A stretch of DNA of 34,909 bases, from contig CAMIVY010000030.1 of the NCBI GenBank assembly GCA_946402275.1, forward strand, positions 1 through 34,909, in the 5' to 3' direction. How positions within the stretch are numbered: the stretch's first letter is position 1; each line of letters begins with the position of its first letter. Shown here piece after piece: positions 21,024 to 26,961 of the stretch. The translations under genes and the position numbers were made by a program. A model generated the notes under the pieces. The model saw only the letters and a list, made by a program, of their open reading frames with translations. It was not told where the DNA came from and searched no databases. The stretch is from an uncultured Prevotella sp. Its GTDB lineage: Bacteria; Bacteroidota; Bacteroidia; Bacteroidales; Bacteroidaceae.

Positions 21024-21599
21024 CTATCCTTCGTCTCCCCCATTTGCGGTGCTGCCGCCATTGTTACCGCCGCCCTGGTTCTCCGTACTTCCGTTCCCCG
21101 TGGTCCCGCCACCAGAATTCGAGTCGTTCGTGGTACCTCCACCACCGTTCGTGGTACCTCCACCACCGTTCGTGGAATTCGTGGTACCGTTACTCTTCGT
21201 GGTGGCGCTGGCCTTCTTCAGCGTAGCCTCCAGGTTCAGGCTCTTGGTGATCAGCTCACCGGTAGCACGGGCACGCAGCTTGACGCCCTTGATGTTCTTC
21301 GTCACGGTGAAGAGTTCCTCGCTGAGGGCACCGCCCTTGCTGTTCTTGATGCCAAGCGAGAAGATGGCGAGGTCGGCAATCTTCACGTTCTTGCCCTCCA
21401 GCAGCAGTTCCTTGATGCACGACACCATGTCGGTCAGCATGCCTTTGATGGCGCCTTTCGAGTACGGTGTGTTGTGGCTCGACATGTGACCGGCCAGTCC
21501 GTCCAGGGTGATGGTCTCCTCAATGACGGGATAGGCGAAATACCTGCCGAAAGCCGCCGACTTCGAGTTCTTGTTCTTTTTTAATACATACAAAATCAT
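21024..21599 (-). CDS. HU-family DNA-binding protein with Gly/Asn/Thr-rich tail
   Basis: A 191-aa protein starting MILYVLKKNKNSKSAAFGRY. Residues 1 to about 125 follow the Bacteroidetes HU-like pattern (YSKGAIKGMLTDMVSCIKEL, LLEGKNVKIADLAIFSLGIK, GVKLRARATGELI). The last 65 residues are a low-complexity tail (STNGGGGTTNGGGGTTNDSN) encoded by imperfect 21-nt tandem repeats at about 21124-21190. ATG at 21599 is used; the frame extends two codons to a TTG. The usual partner of smalltalk and the amidase. It probably binds or bends DNA, target unknown. Confidence 0.88.
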   Translation of the reverse strand: MILYVLKKNKNSKSAAFGRYFAYPVIEETITLDGLAGHMSSHNTPYSKGAIKGMLTDMVSCIKELLLEGKNVKIADLAIFSLGIKNSKGGALSEELFTVTKNIKGVKLRARATGELITKSLNLEATLKKASATTKSNGTTNSTNGGGGTTNGGGGTTNDSNSGGGTTGNGSTENQGGGNNGGSTANGGDEG

Positions 21600-21624
21600 A
21601 ATCAAAATAACTGAAAAGTGCGCT

Positions 21625-21654
21625 CGACCTTGGTCGCTTTGACCTTGGTCAAAG
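21625..21654. promoter_or_regulatory. Two adjacent palindromes upstream of the HU-like gene
   Basis: CGACCTTGGTCG (21625-21636) is followed at once by CTTTGACCTTGGTCAAAG (21637-21654). Both are centred on the same core GACCTTGGTC, 16 bp apart. They lie 26-55 bases before the HU start, inside the leader. They could be a paired operator, or two tight RNA hairpins if copied into the leader. Confidence 0.5.
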
Positions 21655-21731
21655 AATAGTGGGAAGTGAAAAATTTGCTACCGCGCGACTTGCATCTTCT
21701 TCAACTCTCTCAGAGTGTTTCTCTGATAGTG

Positions 21732-21739
21732 CAAAGGTA
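21732..21739 (-). promoter_or_regulatory. -7 element of the HU-smalltalk-amidase unit
   Basis: The minus strand reads TACCTTTG, giving a leader of about 125 nt before the HU start. No good -33 box at the expected distance. Confidence 0.5.
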
Positions 21740-21810
21740 CTACATCAGGAAGGGACGATTTCCGCTTTGTACAGGCTCGTACAGATAACGCAGAATAACG
21801 TATGATAAAG

Positions 21811-21846
21811 ACACAAAAAAACGTAGCCAACAGCGTGACTACGTTT
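21811..21846 (-). terminator. Rho-independent terminator overlapping the end of the small DNA-binding gene
   Basis: On the minus strand AAACGTAG and CTACGTTT pair over 8 bp around a 12-nt loop, followed by TTTTTGTGTC. The first arm contains the stop codon of the 61-aa gene. It separates that gene from the HU unit. Confidence 0.85.
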
Positions 21847-22024
21847 CCAGATCGATGCAGAACCTGTCTGCTATCCATTTCACAATGTGGGGTGGCAGCA
21901 CCCTCATGCCGGGCTTCAGTCCCATCCGTGCCAGTTCCTTCCGGTAGGGTCTGCACCAGTTGAACAACGTCCGCACCGTCACGCCCGCACACTGGGCCAG
22001 TTGTTGTTTCGTCATTGCCTTCAT
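21839..22024 (-). CDS. Small HTH-like protein resembling DUF4248
   Basis: A 61-aa protein. MTKQQLAQCAGVTVRTLFNW looks like a MerR/excisionase-type helix-turn-helix (LAQ-x-AGVTVRTLFNW). The second half, ELARMGLKPGMRVLPPHIVK then WIADRFCID, follows the pattern of DUF4248 proteins common near HU/primase cassettes in Bacteroidales. It probably binds DNA. The iteron-like repeats immediately upstream are the natural candidate target, which would make it an autoregulator or an initiator accessory. A second ATG (22015) is also possible. Confidence 0.7.
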   Translation of the reverse strand: MKAMTKQQLAQCAGVTVRTLFNWCRPYRKELARMGLKPGMRVLPPHIVKWIADRFCIDLET

Positions 22025-22046
22025 AACTATCTTGTTTTCATTTCGT

Positions 22047-22104
22047 AACTATCATACTTTCAGTGCCTAAGTATCATACTTTCAGTGCCTAAGTATCATA
22101 CTTT
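22047..22104. repeat. Three 22-bp iteron-like direct repeats
   Basis: Two full 22-bp units (22047-22068 and 22069-22090) and the first 14 bp of a third (22091-22104). The units differ by one base. Each contains the palindrome AAGTATCATACTT (AACTATCATACTT in the first). The 22-bp period equals two helical turns. They fill the gap between the primase-like and the HTH-like genes. Confidence 0.85.
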
Positions 22105-22123
22105 GGGAGGATAAACGCCATAC

Positions 22124-22867
22124 TTACGGCTGGGAGAAGAGCAGATCCACGAGGTCGATCTTTGCGGCTTTCTGGAGTGGGGTAGCGTGCTGCTCCAGCA
22201 GCGTGCTCACGGTGACGGGGTGACCGAAGACATCGCTGGCAGCCTCTGCCACGTCGTACCAGTCGCGGTAGGTCTGGCCGTCCTCGTCGGTGTCAGGGAA
22301 CAGGATGACACGATGACCTTTCAGCGGACGCAACTTCGCCACGTTCAGCTCCGTCTTACCACCCGTTGCGAGCCAGATATATTCTGGCTTCACCTCCGAC
22401 ATAATCACGGCAGTCTTCTCTGCCTCCACCACCGCCACCTTCACATCAGTCCTCATACATCTGACATCTTCCATCAACAGGTGCAACCCGAACAGGCAGT
22501 GGTCGGTGTTCCAGTCCTTCGGCAGTCGTCCGTTCTTGCGCAACAGGTACGTCGCCCATGTCGGTTTGCGATCGTGGTCACGGTGACAGTCGGGTCTGTA
22601 GTGCATAATCTTGCCGTCGCGCAACAGGTCGCACTCGTCAATCTGCCAGAAGATCACCCCGCCGTCGCGACTGGCTCCCAGCCGATAGCGCTGTGCCGCC
22701 CGCTGCATCTGCTCCTCAGTCAGATAGCCGTTGCTGACCACCGCCCGGCAGAACTCCGACGCCGTGCCTAACCGATGTTGCCACAGCCGCCTTCCCTCAG
22801 CCTGCTGCTCTGCTATCTGTTTCCTCATCGCCTTGAACGTATGCTTAAAAACCTCTTCCCTCGTCAT
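22124..22867 (-). CDS. TOPRIM primase-like protein (DUF6371-like)
   Basis: A 247-aa protein with a TOPRIM-like C-terminal half: VKVAVVEAEKTAVIMSE (acidic Glu148/Glu150), WLATGG, then HRVILFPDTDEDG (Asp192, Asp194 of the DxD). The N-terminal half resembles the conserved region before TOPRIM in DUF6371 proteins (GVIFWQID, DHDRKPTWATYLL). The zinc finger that usually starts full primases is absent, so it is a short form. Probable role: primer synthesis or nucleic-acid processing for a mobile or formerly mobile replicon. The ATG lies inside a 7-nt tandem repeat that also supplies the purine-rich ribosome-binding region. Confidence 0.75.
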   Translation of the reverse strand: MTREEVFKHTFKAMRKQIAEQQAEGRRLWQHRLGTASEFCRAVVSNGYLTEEQMQRAAQRYRLGASRDGGVIFWQIDECDLLRDGKIMHYRPDCHRDHDRKPTWATYLLRKNGRLPKDWNTDHCLFGLHLLMEDVRCMRTDVKVAVVEAEKTAVIMSEVKPEYIWLATGGKTELNVAKLRPLKGHRVILFPDTDEDGQTYRDWYDVAEAASDVFGHPVTVSTLLEQHATPLQKAAKIDLVDLLFSQP

Positions 22868-22905
22868 TCCTCATTCCTCATTTCTCATTTCTCATTTCTC
22901 ATTTC
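22864..22905. repeat. Heptanucleotide repeat across the primase-like start codon
   Basis: Six tandem 7-mers, two TCATTCC then four TCATTTC (plus strand). On the minus strand this reads GAAATGA/GGAATGA units leading into and including the ATG. Copy-number change would alter the translation-start context. Confidence 0.85.
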
Positions 22906-22914
22906 CTTCATAGT

Positions 22915-22967
22915 CCTCCCCCTCATATCTATGTCCCCTTTAGGGGGACAGATATAAGAGGGGGCAG
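22915..22967. repeat. REP-like palindrome between RepA-like and primase-like genes
   Basis: CCTCCCCCTC starts an extended imperfect palindrome. Its centre is TGTCCCC-TTTA-GGGGGACA flanked by ATATCT/AGATAT, and it ends GAGGGGG. It could also act as a transcription attenuator in the 105-base gap. Confidence 0.7.
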
Positions 22968-22972
22968 AGGCC

Positions 22973-24217
22973 TTAGAAGGGCGCTGGCCGATAAAACGTG
23001 CGACCGCCACGCATCACCCGTTCAATGATTTTCTGGTTCAGCGCCTCGGTCAGCAGCTGATTATACTTAAACGGGATGGCGATGCCCGACAACTGCATCA
23101 CACGCTCACGCAATTCTCCGCCGCCCACCTCGTCCTCACCGCGCATGGCATCGAGGAAGAGGCGCATGACATCAAATGACCGCCGTCCCTCTTCGTCACA
23201 TACCCTGTATGTCTGATTCAATGGCGGCAGTTGCTCCCCACGCTCTTTCTCCCTTCCCTGAGAGGGGTTGGATGAGGTCACCGGCAGTCCGTCGTCACCC
23301 ACCTCAAAATACATCGTCCGCTCGATGTCGTACTTACGCGTCAATGTCTGTTCCAACGAGAAGATACGCTGTGGCATCAACTTCTCGCAACTATACACCT
23401 CAAACGCCTTGTTCATCAGTTCCGTACCAATCCAGCCGCGCAGGTTGTGGTCCTCACCACTCTTGTTCTGGTGCAGTACACACACGATGCAACAGTCGTG
23501 TTCCGTGGCCAGGTGCATCAGTTCCTCCATCACCTCCTGTGCCAGCACACCGTCGTTGATGTCGTTTACCAGATCACGTATGCCATCGACAATCACCAAG
23601 TCGGGCTTGCATCTCTTCACCGCCTCACACAACAGGTCGCGCCGCTCCTTCCATGGCACACCCCGCACGTTGAACACATCGAAGAGACCCACCCCCAGCC
23701 CCTCCCTGTTAGGGCGGGGTGTAAATAGTTCGTCCATTTGATTCTGGCCTTGAGGGTAACCACTCCCCTCCATCACAGGGAGGGGCAGGGGGTGGGTCTT
23801 TATCATCGGCACTATCCTGTTCTTTAGGATGTCCTGTGTCGATTCATCGCTCTGCTCCGTGTCGTACCACAGCACCCTCAGCGGTTCCTCGCGCATTCTC
23901 TTCAAAGGCAGCTGACAAATGTTAGGGTTAACGTTAGGGTTAAGGTTAGGGTTAAGGTTAACGTTAAGATTCCCCACTGCCATCAGCATACTCGTGACGA
24001 ACGTTTTGCCCGACTTCGCCTTACCCGTTATCGCCACCAGTTCGCGCCGAGGAAAACACGGCTTACCAAACAGCTGGAACAGGAATTCCATCTTTGGCAA
24101 CTCTTTCTCCGGCGTAATCCTCAACTGCTCCAGCAACAGCATCTTCGGACTCAGCGCAGTCTCCTCGCCCGCATGTTCCAGCTCTGCATCCAACTGGCTC
24201 ATCACATTCTCATCCAT
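22973..24217 (-). CDS. RepA-like AAA ATPase (mobile-element replication type)
   Basis: A 414-aa P-loop ATPase of the RepA/AAA_25 type. Walker A is ITGKAKSGKTFV (residues 65-72), Walker B is DLVIVDGIRDL (about 206-214), then CIVCVLHQNKSG and a winged-helix-like C-terminus. Such proteins are hexameric helicase-like ATPases of plasmids and integrated elements. Three segments look inserted: NLNVNLNPNLNPNVNPNI (83-100) from a hexanucleotide repeat; about 140-180 from a REP-like palindrome; and about 315-335 from a third GC-rich repeat. All preserve the frame. The first lies just after the Walker A helix, so activity may be affected. It is the first gene of the module. Confidence 0.75.
   Translation of the reverse strand: MDENVMSQLDAELEHAGEETALSPKMLLLEQLRITPEKELPKMEFLFQLFGKPCFPRRELVAITGKAKSGKTFVTSMLMAVGNLNVNLNPNLNPNVNPNICQLPLKRMREEPLRVLWYDTEQSDESTQDILKNRIVPMIKTHPLPLPVMEGSGYPQGQNQMDELFTPRPNREGLGVGLFDVFNVRGVPWKERRDLLCEAVKRCKPDLVIVDGIRDLVNDINDGVLAQEVMEELMHLATEHDCCIVCVLHQNKSGEDHNLRGWIGTELMNKAFEVYSCEKLMPQRIFSLEQTLTRKYDIERTMYFEVGDDGLPVTSSNPSQGREKERGEQLPPLNQTYRVCDEEGRRSFDVMRLFLDAMRGEDEVGGGELRERVMQLSGIAIPFKYNQLLTEALNQKIIERVMRGGRTFYRPAPF
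23250..23282. repeat. Degenerate REP-like repeat in the RepA-like gene
   Basis: CTCCCTTCCCTGAGAGGGG followed by TTGGATGAGGTC resembles half of the palindromic repeats at 23686 and 25097. It encodes the SSNPSQGREKERGEQ segment. Confidence 0.45.
23686..23798. repeat. 113-bp palindromic REP/MITE-like element inside the RepA-like gene
   Basis: Two 24-bp GC-rich arms (23686-23709 and 23775-23798) are inverted complements with one mismatch; each contains CCCCTCCCTGT or its complement. The core between them is about 65 bp. No transposase and no clear target duplication were seen. The whole element reads through in frame. Confidence 0.8.
23921..23968. repeat. Hexanucleotide GTTAGG/GTTAAG/GTTAAC array inside the RepA-like gene
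   Basis: Eight tandem hexamers (GTTAGG, GTTAAC, GTTAGG, GTTAAG, GTTAGG, GTTAAG, GTTAAC, GTTAAG), telomere-like in sequence. They encode an Asn-alternating stretch. A 6-nt unit keeps the frame whatever the copy number. Confidence 0.92.
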
Positions 24218-24361
24218 AACTTCATTCGCTTGTTAAACTTTTACGCTGCGAAGTTACGAATAATCTCCGATTCCTACTCCCCTTAGGGGTACTACGCGTG
24301 GTACTACGGTTTAATGAATTTTGGACTCGAAATAAATAAATGAGCAAATTGAGAAGTATTA

Positions 24362-24393
24362 TTTGGTTGTTTCATTTAGTTTTTGTATCTTTG
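24362..24393 (+). promoter_or_regulatory. Promoter of the zeta-remnant/small-protein unit
   Basis: TTTG (24362-24365), 20-base spacer, TATCTTTG (24386-24393). The ATG at 24401 is only 7 bases after the -7 box, so a transcript would be nearly leaderless. The 24218-24361 interval also contains the direct repeat GGTACTACG (24288, 24300) but no gene. Confidence 0.8.
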
Positions 24394-24400
24394 CCTCGAA

Positions 24401-24578
24401 ATGAATAAAAACTTATATATCATTATTTTTCAACCTGTTTATGAAAGAAGTTGATTCATGGATTATATTTGATAATAGTGAGAATCCACGTAAACAGATA
24501 GCCTCTGGTGGCAGAAATGCCAATACTATTATAGATGAAGAAATGTTGTACTCAAAGATGCAAAGTTATGTCAAATAA
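24401..24578 (+). pseudogene. Collapsed zeta-toxin-like kinase gene
   Basis: From the ATG at 24401 the frame reads MNKNLYIIIFQPVYERS then stops. MNKNLYII matches the start of Bacteroidetes zeta-toxin-like P-loop kinases, whose next residues would be the Walker A loop. From 24441 a different frame reads DSWIIFDNSENPRKQIASGG and ends DEEMLYSKMQSYVK, which resembles the C-terminal end of the same family. Everything between, including Walker A and the catalytic core (about 130-150 codons), is missing. The best reading is an internal deletion of a zeta-like gene. A free-standing 45-aa peptide from 24441 is the alternative. The promoter is intact. Confidence 0.6.
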
Positions 24579-24753
24579 AGAAATTCAGGAGTTTAACGAG
24601 AAAGTGCGTCGTGGCTTGAATCTAGCAGAAAAAAGAATGCTTCAGGAAAAAGCATTAAGAGATCAGGATGTGGTCGTTTGTGGATTAGACCAGATAATTC
24701 GCCGTATTCCAGCAAAGCAGGTAATAGCAGAGAATCCTGTTTTTCAGGATTAG
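24568..24753 (+). CDS. Small protein, probable partner of the zeta-like kinase
   Basis: A 61-aa charged, mostly helical protein, MSNKEIQEFNEKVRRGLNLA to the end IPAKQVIAENPVFQD, with no membrane segment. It overlaps the zeta remnant by 11 bases, the arrangement of a two-gene toxin-antitoxin operon with the kinase first. It looks intact while the kinase is deleted. An orphan antitoxin is therefore plausible, but I cannot prove antitoxin function from sequence. A longer in-frame start at 24535 would be non-conserved sequence. Confidence 0.65.
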   Translation: MSNKEIQEFNEKVRRGLNLAEKRMLQEKALRDQDVVVCGLDQIIRRIPAKQVIAENPVFQD

Positions 24754-24808
24754 TTGTGACTGATTTTATCGAATAGTCCCGATGCGCAAGCACCGGGACT
24801 TTTGCTTC

Positions 24809-25348
24809 CTAACCAAATAGCTGCTTCAGTTCATCCTGAAAGTCGAGCGTTCTTTTTCTGGTGAGAGCCAAATTGTAATCACTCCGCATATACTTCCTGT
24901 TCCACAGCCCCTCGAACACCTTCCACTTCTCCTTGATGCCCAGCCGCTCCGCTATCGCATCGGCCAGCAGTGCCGCCTGCGTTCGGGAAATAAGCGGTTG
25001 ATAGTTGGCATCCACATAGCCTGCATCCTGCGCTTTCTTCCATAACGCCATCGCCTGTTCGGCTGCGAGAGCTTCAGGTAAGATACTCGCTCCTTTCTCC
25101 CTCCCTACACAGGGAGGGTCGGGGAGGGTCTTCTTTTTGGGACAAGCGTCCCCATAGAAGTTCTGCGTATCCACATGATCCACGTGGAGACTGCCCTTTT
25201 CATAGATGTTTAATACGATGCTGCCTTGGTGATCCATGTCTTTCCTGTGCAGTTGCTCCAGCAGTTCGTTCACCATCTTCAGGACATCGGCAGGCAGCAT
25301 GTCGCCGAGTCCGCCCAGATTGTCTGGGACTTCTTCATTTTGATTCAT
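24809..25348 (-). CDS. Hypothetical protein of the replication-like module
   Basis: A 179-aa soluble protein. The N-terminus is acidic and helical (ADVLKMVNELLEQLHRKD). The middle has a beta-like segment (GSIVLNIYEKGSLHVDHV). The C-terminus has EQAMALWKKAQDAGYVDANY then QPLISRTQAALLADAIAERL with WKVFEGLW, resembling a small helical domain common in Bacteroidales accessory regions. Residues about 70-88 (KKKTLPDPPCVGREKGAS) are encoded by a REP-like palindrome and look inserted between the two halves. I do not know the function. It has the same strand as the primase and RepA-like genes but is separated from them by the plus-strand zeta unit. Confidence 0.7.
   Translation of the reverse strand: MNQNEEVPDNLGGLGDMLPADVLKMVNELLEQLHRKDMDHQGSIVLNIYEKGSLHVDHVDTQNFYGDACPKKKTLPDPPCVGREKGASILPEALAAEQAMALWKKAQDAGYVDANYQPLISRTQAALLADAIAERLGIKEKWKVFEGLWNRKYMRSDYNLALTRKRTLDFQDELKQLFG
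25097..25130. repeat. REP-like palindrome inside the 179-aa gene
   Basis: CCCTCCCT-ACAC-AGGGAGGG (25099-25118) followed by TCGGGGAGGGTC, close to the right arm of the element at 23775-23798. Confidence 0.75.
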
Positions 25349-25377
25349 AACTAACTTTGATTTTATGGATATAAAAA

Positions 25378-25607
25378 TATTATGATATAGAAAGAAAATG
25401 GAGTGCGCGGGCGAGTAATTACAACATCAGCCACAGGAATCGCCAGAAACCATTGCGAAACATTGAAACTACCAAAGCCCACGCCTCCAAGACGGAGAAG
25501 TGAGCTGGCAGCGGTTCCATATTTCGCGAACAGTTATTGATATTGGCGATATTCGTGGCTGTTCAGATATGCTACCGGATGCTCAAAGTCTTCCTATATC
25601 ATAATAC
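25378..25607 (-). ncRNA. Rod-like structured RNA of about 230 nt (6S-like candidate)
   Basis: Read on the minus strand, the 5' end TATTATGATATAG pairs with CTATATCATAATA at the 3' end (25378-25390), 13 bp plus more after a mismatch. After an open region of about 30 nt on each side come CAGCCAC/GTGGCTG, ATCGCC/GGCGAT, GCGAAA/TTTCGC, GGAA/TTTC, CTGCCA/TGGTAG, GCTCAC/GTGGGC and a CTCC/GGAG end hairpin. The 5' end coincides with the start predicted from the promoter at 25614-25644. The 3' arm is followed by TTTTTAT. The closing stem, large internal bubble and irregular terminal arm resemble 6S RNA, but I cannot assign the family. It could also be a leader of the 179-aa gene 30 bases downstream. 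Confidence 0.6.
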
Positions 25608-25613
25608 AGGGTG

Positions 25614-25644
25614 CAAAGTTAGTGGAATTCTTGCACACTCCAAA
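25614..25644 (-). promoter_or_regulatory. Promoter of the structured RNA
   Basis: On the minus strand: TTTG (25641-25644), 19-base spacer, TAACTTTG (25614-25621). It predicts a start at about 25607, exactly where the 5' arm of the RNA rod begins. Confidence 0.8.
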
Positions 25645-25700
25645 AGGAAATGCAGAAAAATTAAGGACTCATAACTTTTTTCTTGATTAAAGTGTTTAAC

Positions 25701-26411
25701 TTATATGTTTATTCTTCGGGTAAAGTCCTGATGTCTGTAGATATTACGCTTTTTAGGTATATTGACAAAATACCACATGACAATCCAAAATACGATGACG
25801 CATACGAAAGCCAAAAGGAATGTTGGGTCAGATAGCGACCCGCGTTTCGAGAAGTTCACGATGCCATGAAATGCAGCGCAGAACAAAAGCGAATGGGTAT
25901 CATTTGCAACCTTCCCAATTCCCCATGAGGCGAAAAACAGTAGTAGGAAGAAGGACAGAAGATGGCGTTGGCTTAAATCCAAATGCCATAGAAACCACAT
26001 TGCCGTGATGATAAGTACATACTGCCACATGGGCAAATCCCTGAGTTCGTTCTGCAGGAATCCCCTCCAACCAAATTCTTCCAACAGACCATATACAAAT
26101 GCCAGCAAGCATAGAAAACCCATGTCTAAGCCTCCGATGATACCAAAGACGAGACATGGTACGGCTATCGTCAGGATTGATTTCCAGACGGATTTTCCGC
26201 AGGTGGTATATACGGCTTTACGCTTGAAAATGGTCATTGCAACCAGTGCTCCGACTATGGGCCCCAGGCCCGTGGAAAGTTGGAAGGCATAGTTTCCCCA
26301 TAGTATCGGATACCTGTTGACTACAGCTATTGTTATCAGGCGTAGCACTAAAGCAATCACGTAAAACGTAGCTATTGCTCCGATGTGAAGATTTCTATAA
26401 ATCGGTCTCAT
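25701..26411 (-). CDS. CPBP family intramembrane metalloprotease
   Basis: A 236-aa polytopic membrane protein with about seven hydrophobic segments. It carries the CPBP (CAAX protease and bacteriocin-processing) motifs: EEFGWRG (Glu111, Glu112, Arg116), FLWH (His143) and AAFHGIVNF (His182, Asn186). It probably cleaves a small peptide or prenylated-type substrate within the membrane. ATG at 26411 is preferred; an in-frame GTG is one codon upstream. It is the third gene behind a TonB-dependent receptor, 19 bases after the preceding gene. Confidence 0.88.
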   Translation of the reverse strand: MRPIYRNLHIGAIATFYVIALVLRLITIAVVNRYPILWGNYAFQLSTGLGPIVGALVAMTIFKRKAVYTTCGKSVWKSILTIAVPCLVFGIIGGLDMGFLCLLAFVYGLLEEFGWRGFLQNELRDLPMWQYVLIITAMWFLWHLDLSQRHLLSFFLLLFFASWGIGKVANDTHSLLFCAAFHGIVNFSKRGSLSDPTFLLAFVCVIVFWIVMWYFVNIPKKRNIYRHQDFTRRINI

Positions 26412-26430
26412 CACACATTCATGATAAGTG

Positions 26431-26961
26431 TCACTTTCCCGTCTGCTGCTTCATCCCTTCAAGAAACTTTTGTTGCAGTTGCTTGGCGAGTTGGTTGTCG
26501 GGATTGAGTCTTAGGGCTTTCTCATAGTTCTGCATAACGTCCATGTAGTAAAGCTGACCGTTCTGGGCGGGATTCTGAACGATGCGCACCATGTAGAGGA
26601 AACCGCGCAGGGTGCAAACGTCGGATGGGTCAGCATTTTCCATCTGCTCCATCTTCATGATGGTCTGTTCCGTTTCTGTCAGAAGGTTCTCCGTCTGCGG
26701 GGCATGGGGATTCATCACGGAGAAATTGAGGCTCTGCAAGGCCATCTGATACTTGGGCTGGATGCTGTCGGGGAACATGGCATCAATGCGCTTCAGCTCG
26801 GCAATGCAGTTGACGAAAGCCTCCGGCGTAGGCTGCTGGAGTTTTGATAGTGACCGCCCGATGAGTGCCTGCATTGTTGCTTGCTGGGCATGGATACTTA
26901 CAGATGCCATCATCAAAAGGGCGACGGCAGAGACGCGGAATTTAAAAGTTTGAAATGTCAT
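26431..26961 (-). CDS. Periplasmic TPR-like protein, hypothetical
   Basis: A 176-aa protein with a signal peptide (TFQTFKFRVSAVALLMMASV, cleaved after HAQ). The mature part is helical with repeat-like spacing (ELKRIDAMFPDSIQPKYQMA and NYEKALRLNPDNQLAKQLQQ), the latter a recognisable TPR unit. It probably binds protein in the periplasm. The start overlaps the receptor gene by 20 bases, so it is translationally coupled to it. No enzyme motif was seen. Confidence 0.78.
   Translation of the reverse strand: MTFQTFKFRVSAVALLMMASVSIHAQQATMQALIGRSLSKLQQPTPEAFVNCIAELKRIDAMFPDSIQPKYQMALQSLNFSVMNPHAPQTENLLTETEQTIMKMEQMENADPSDVCTLRGFLYMVRIVQNPAQNGQLYYMDVMQNYEKALRLNPDNQLAKQLQQKFLEGMKQQTGK

Noticed and set aside
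22047..22104. CRISPR array
   Set aside because: The 22-bp repeats are contiguous with no spacers, and no cas gene is present.
23176..23741. Plus-strand ORFs opposite the RepA-like gene
   Set aside because: They are Ser/Pro/Arg-rich shadow frames, while the minus-strand gene has Walker motifs.
25419..25520. A 33-codon minus-strand ORF (MEPLPAHFSVLEAWALVVSM ...) inside the structured RNA
   Set aside because: It has no ribosome-binding site and lies wholly within a region explained by nested RNA helices. Hydrophobic codons there come from the paired segments. A real micro-protein is not excluded but is the weaker reading.
25378..25606. Retron msr/msd
   Set aside because: The terminal inverted repeats fit, but there is no reverse transcriptase gene nearby in the window. 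Kept only as an alternative.
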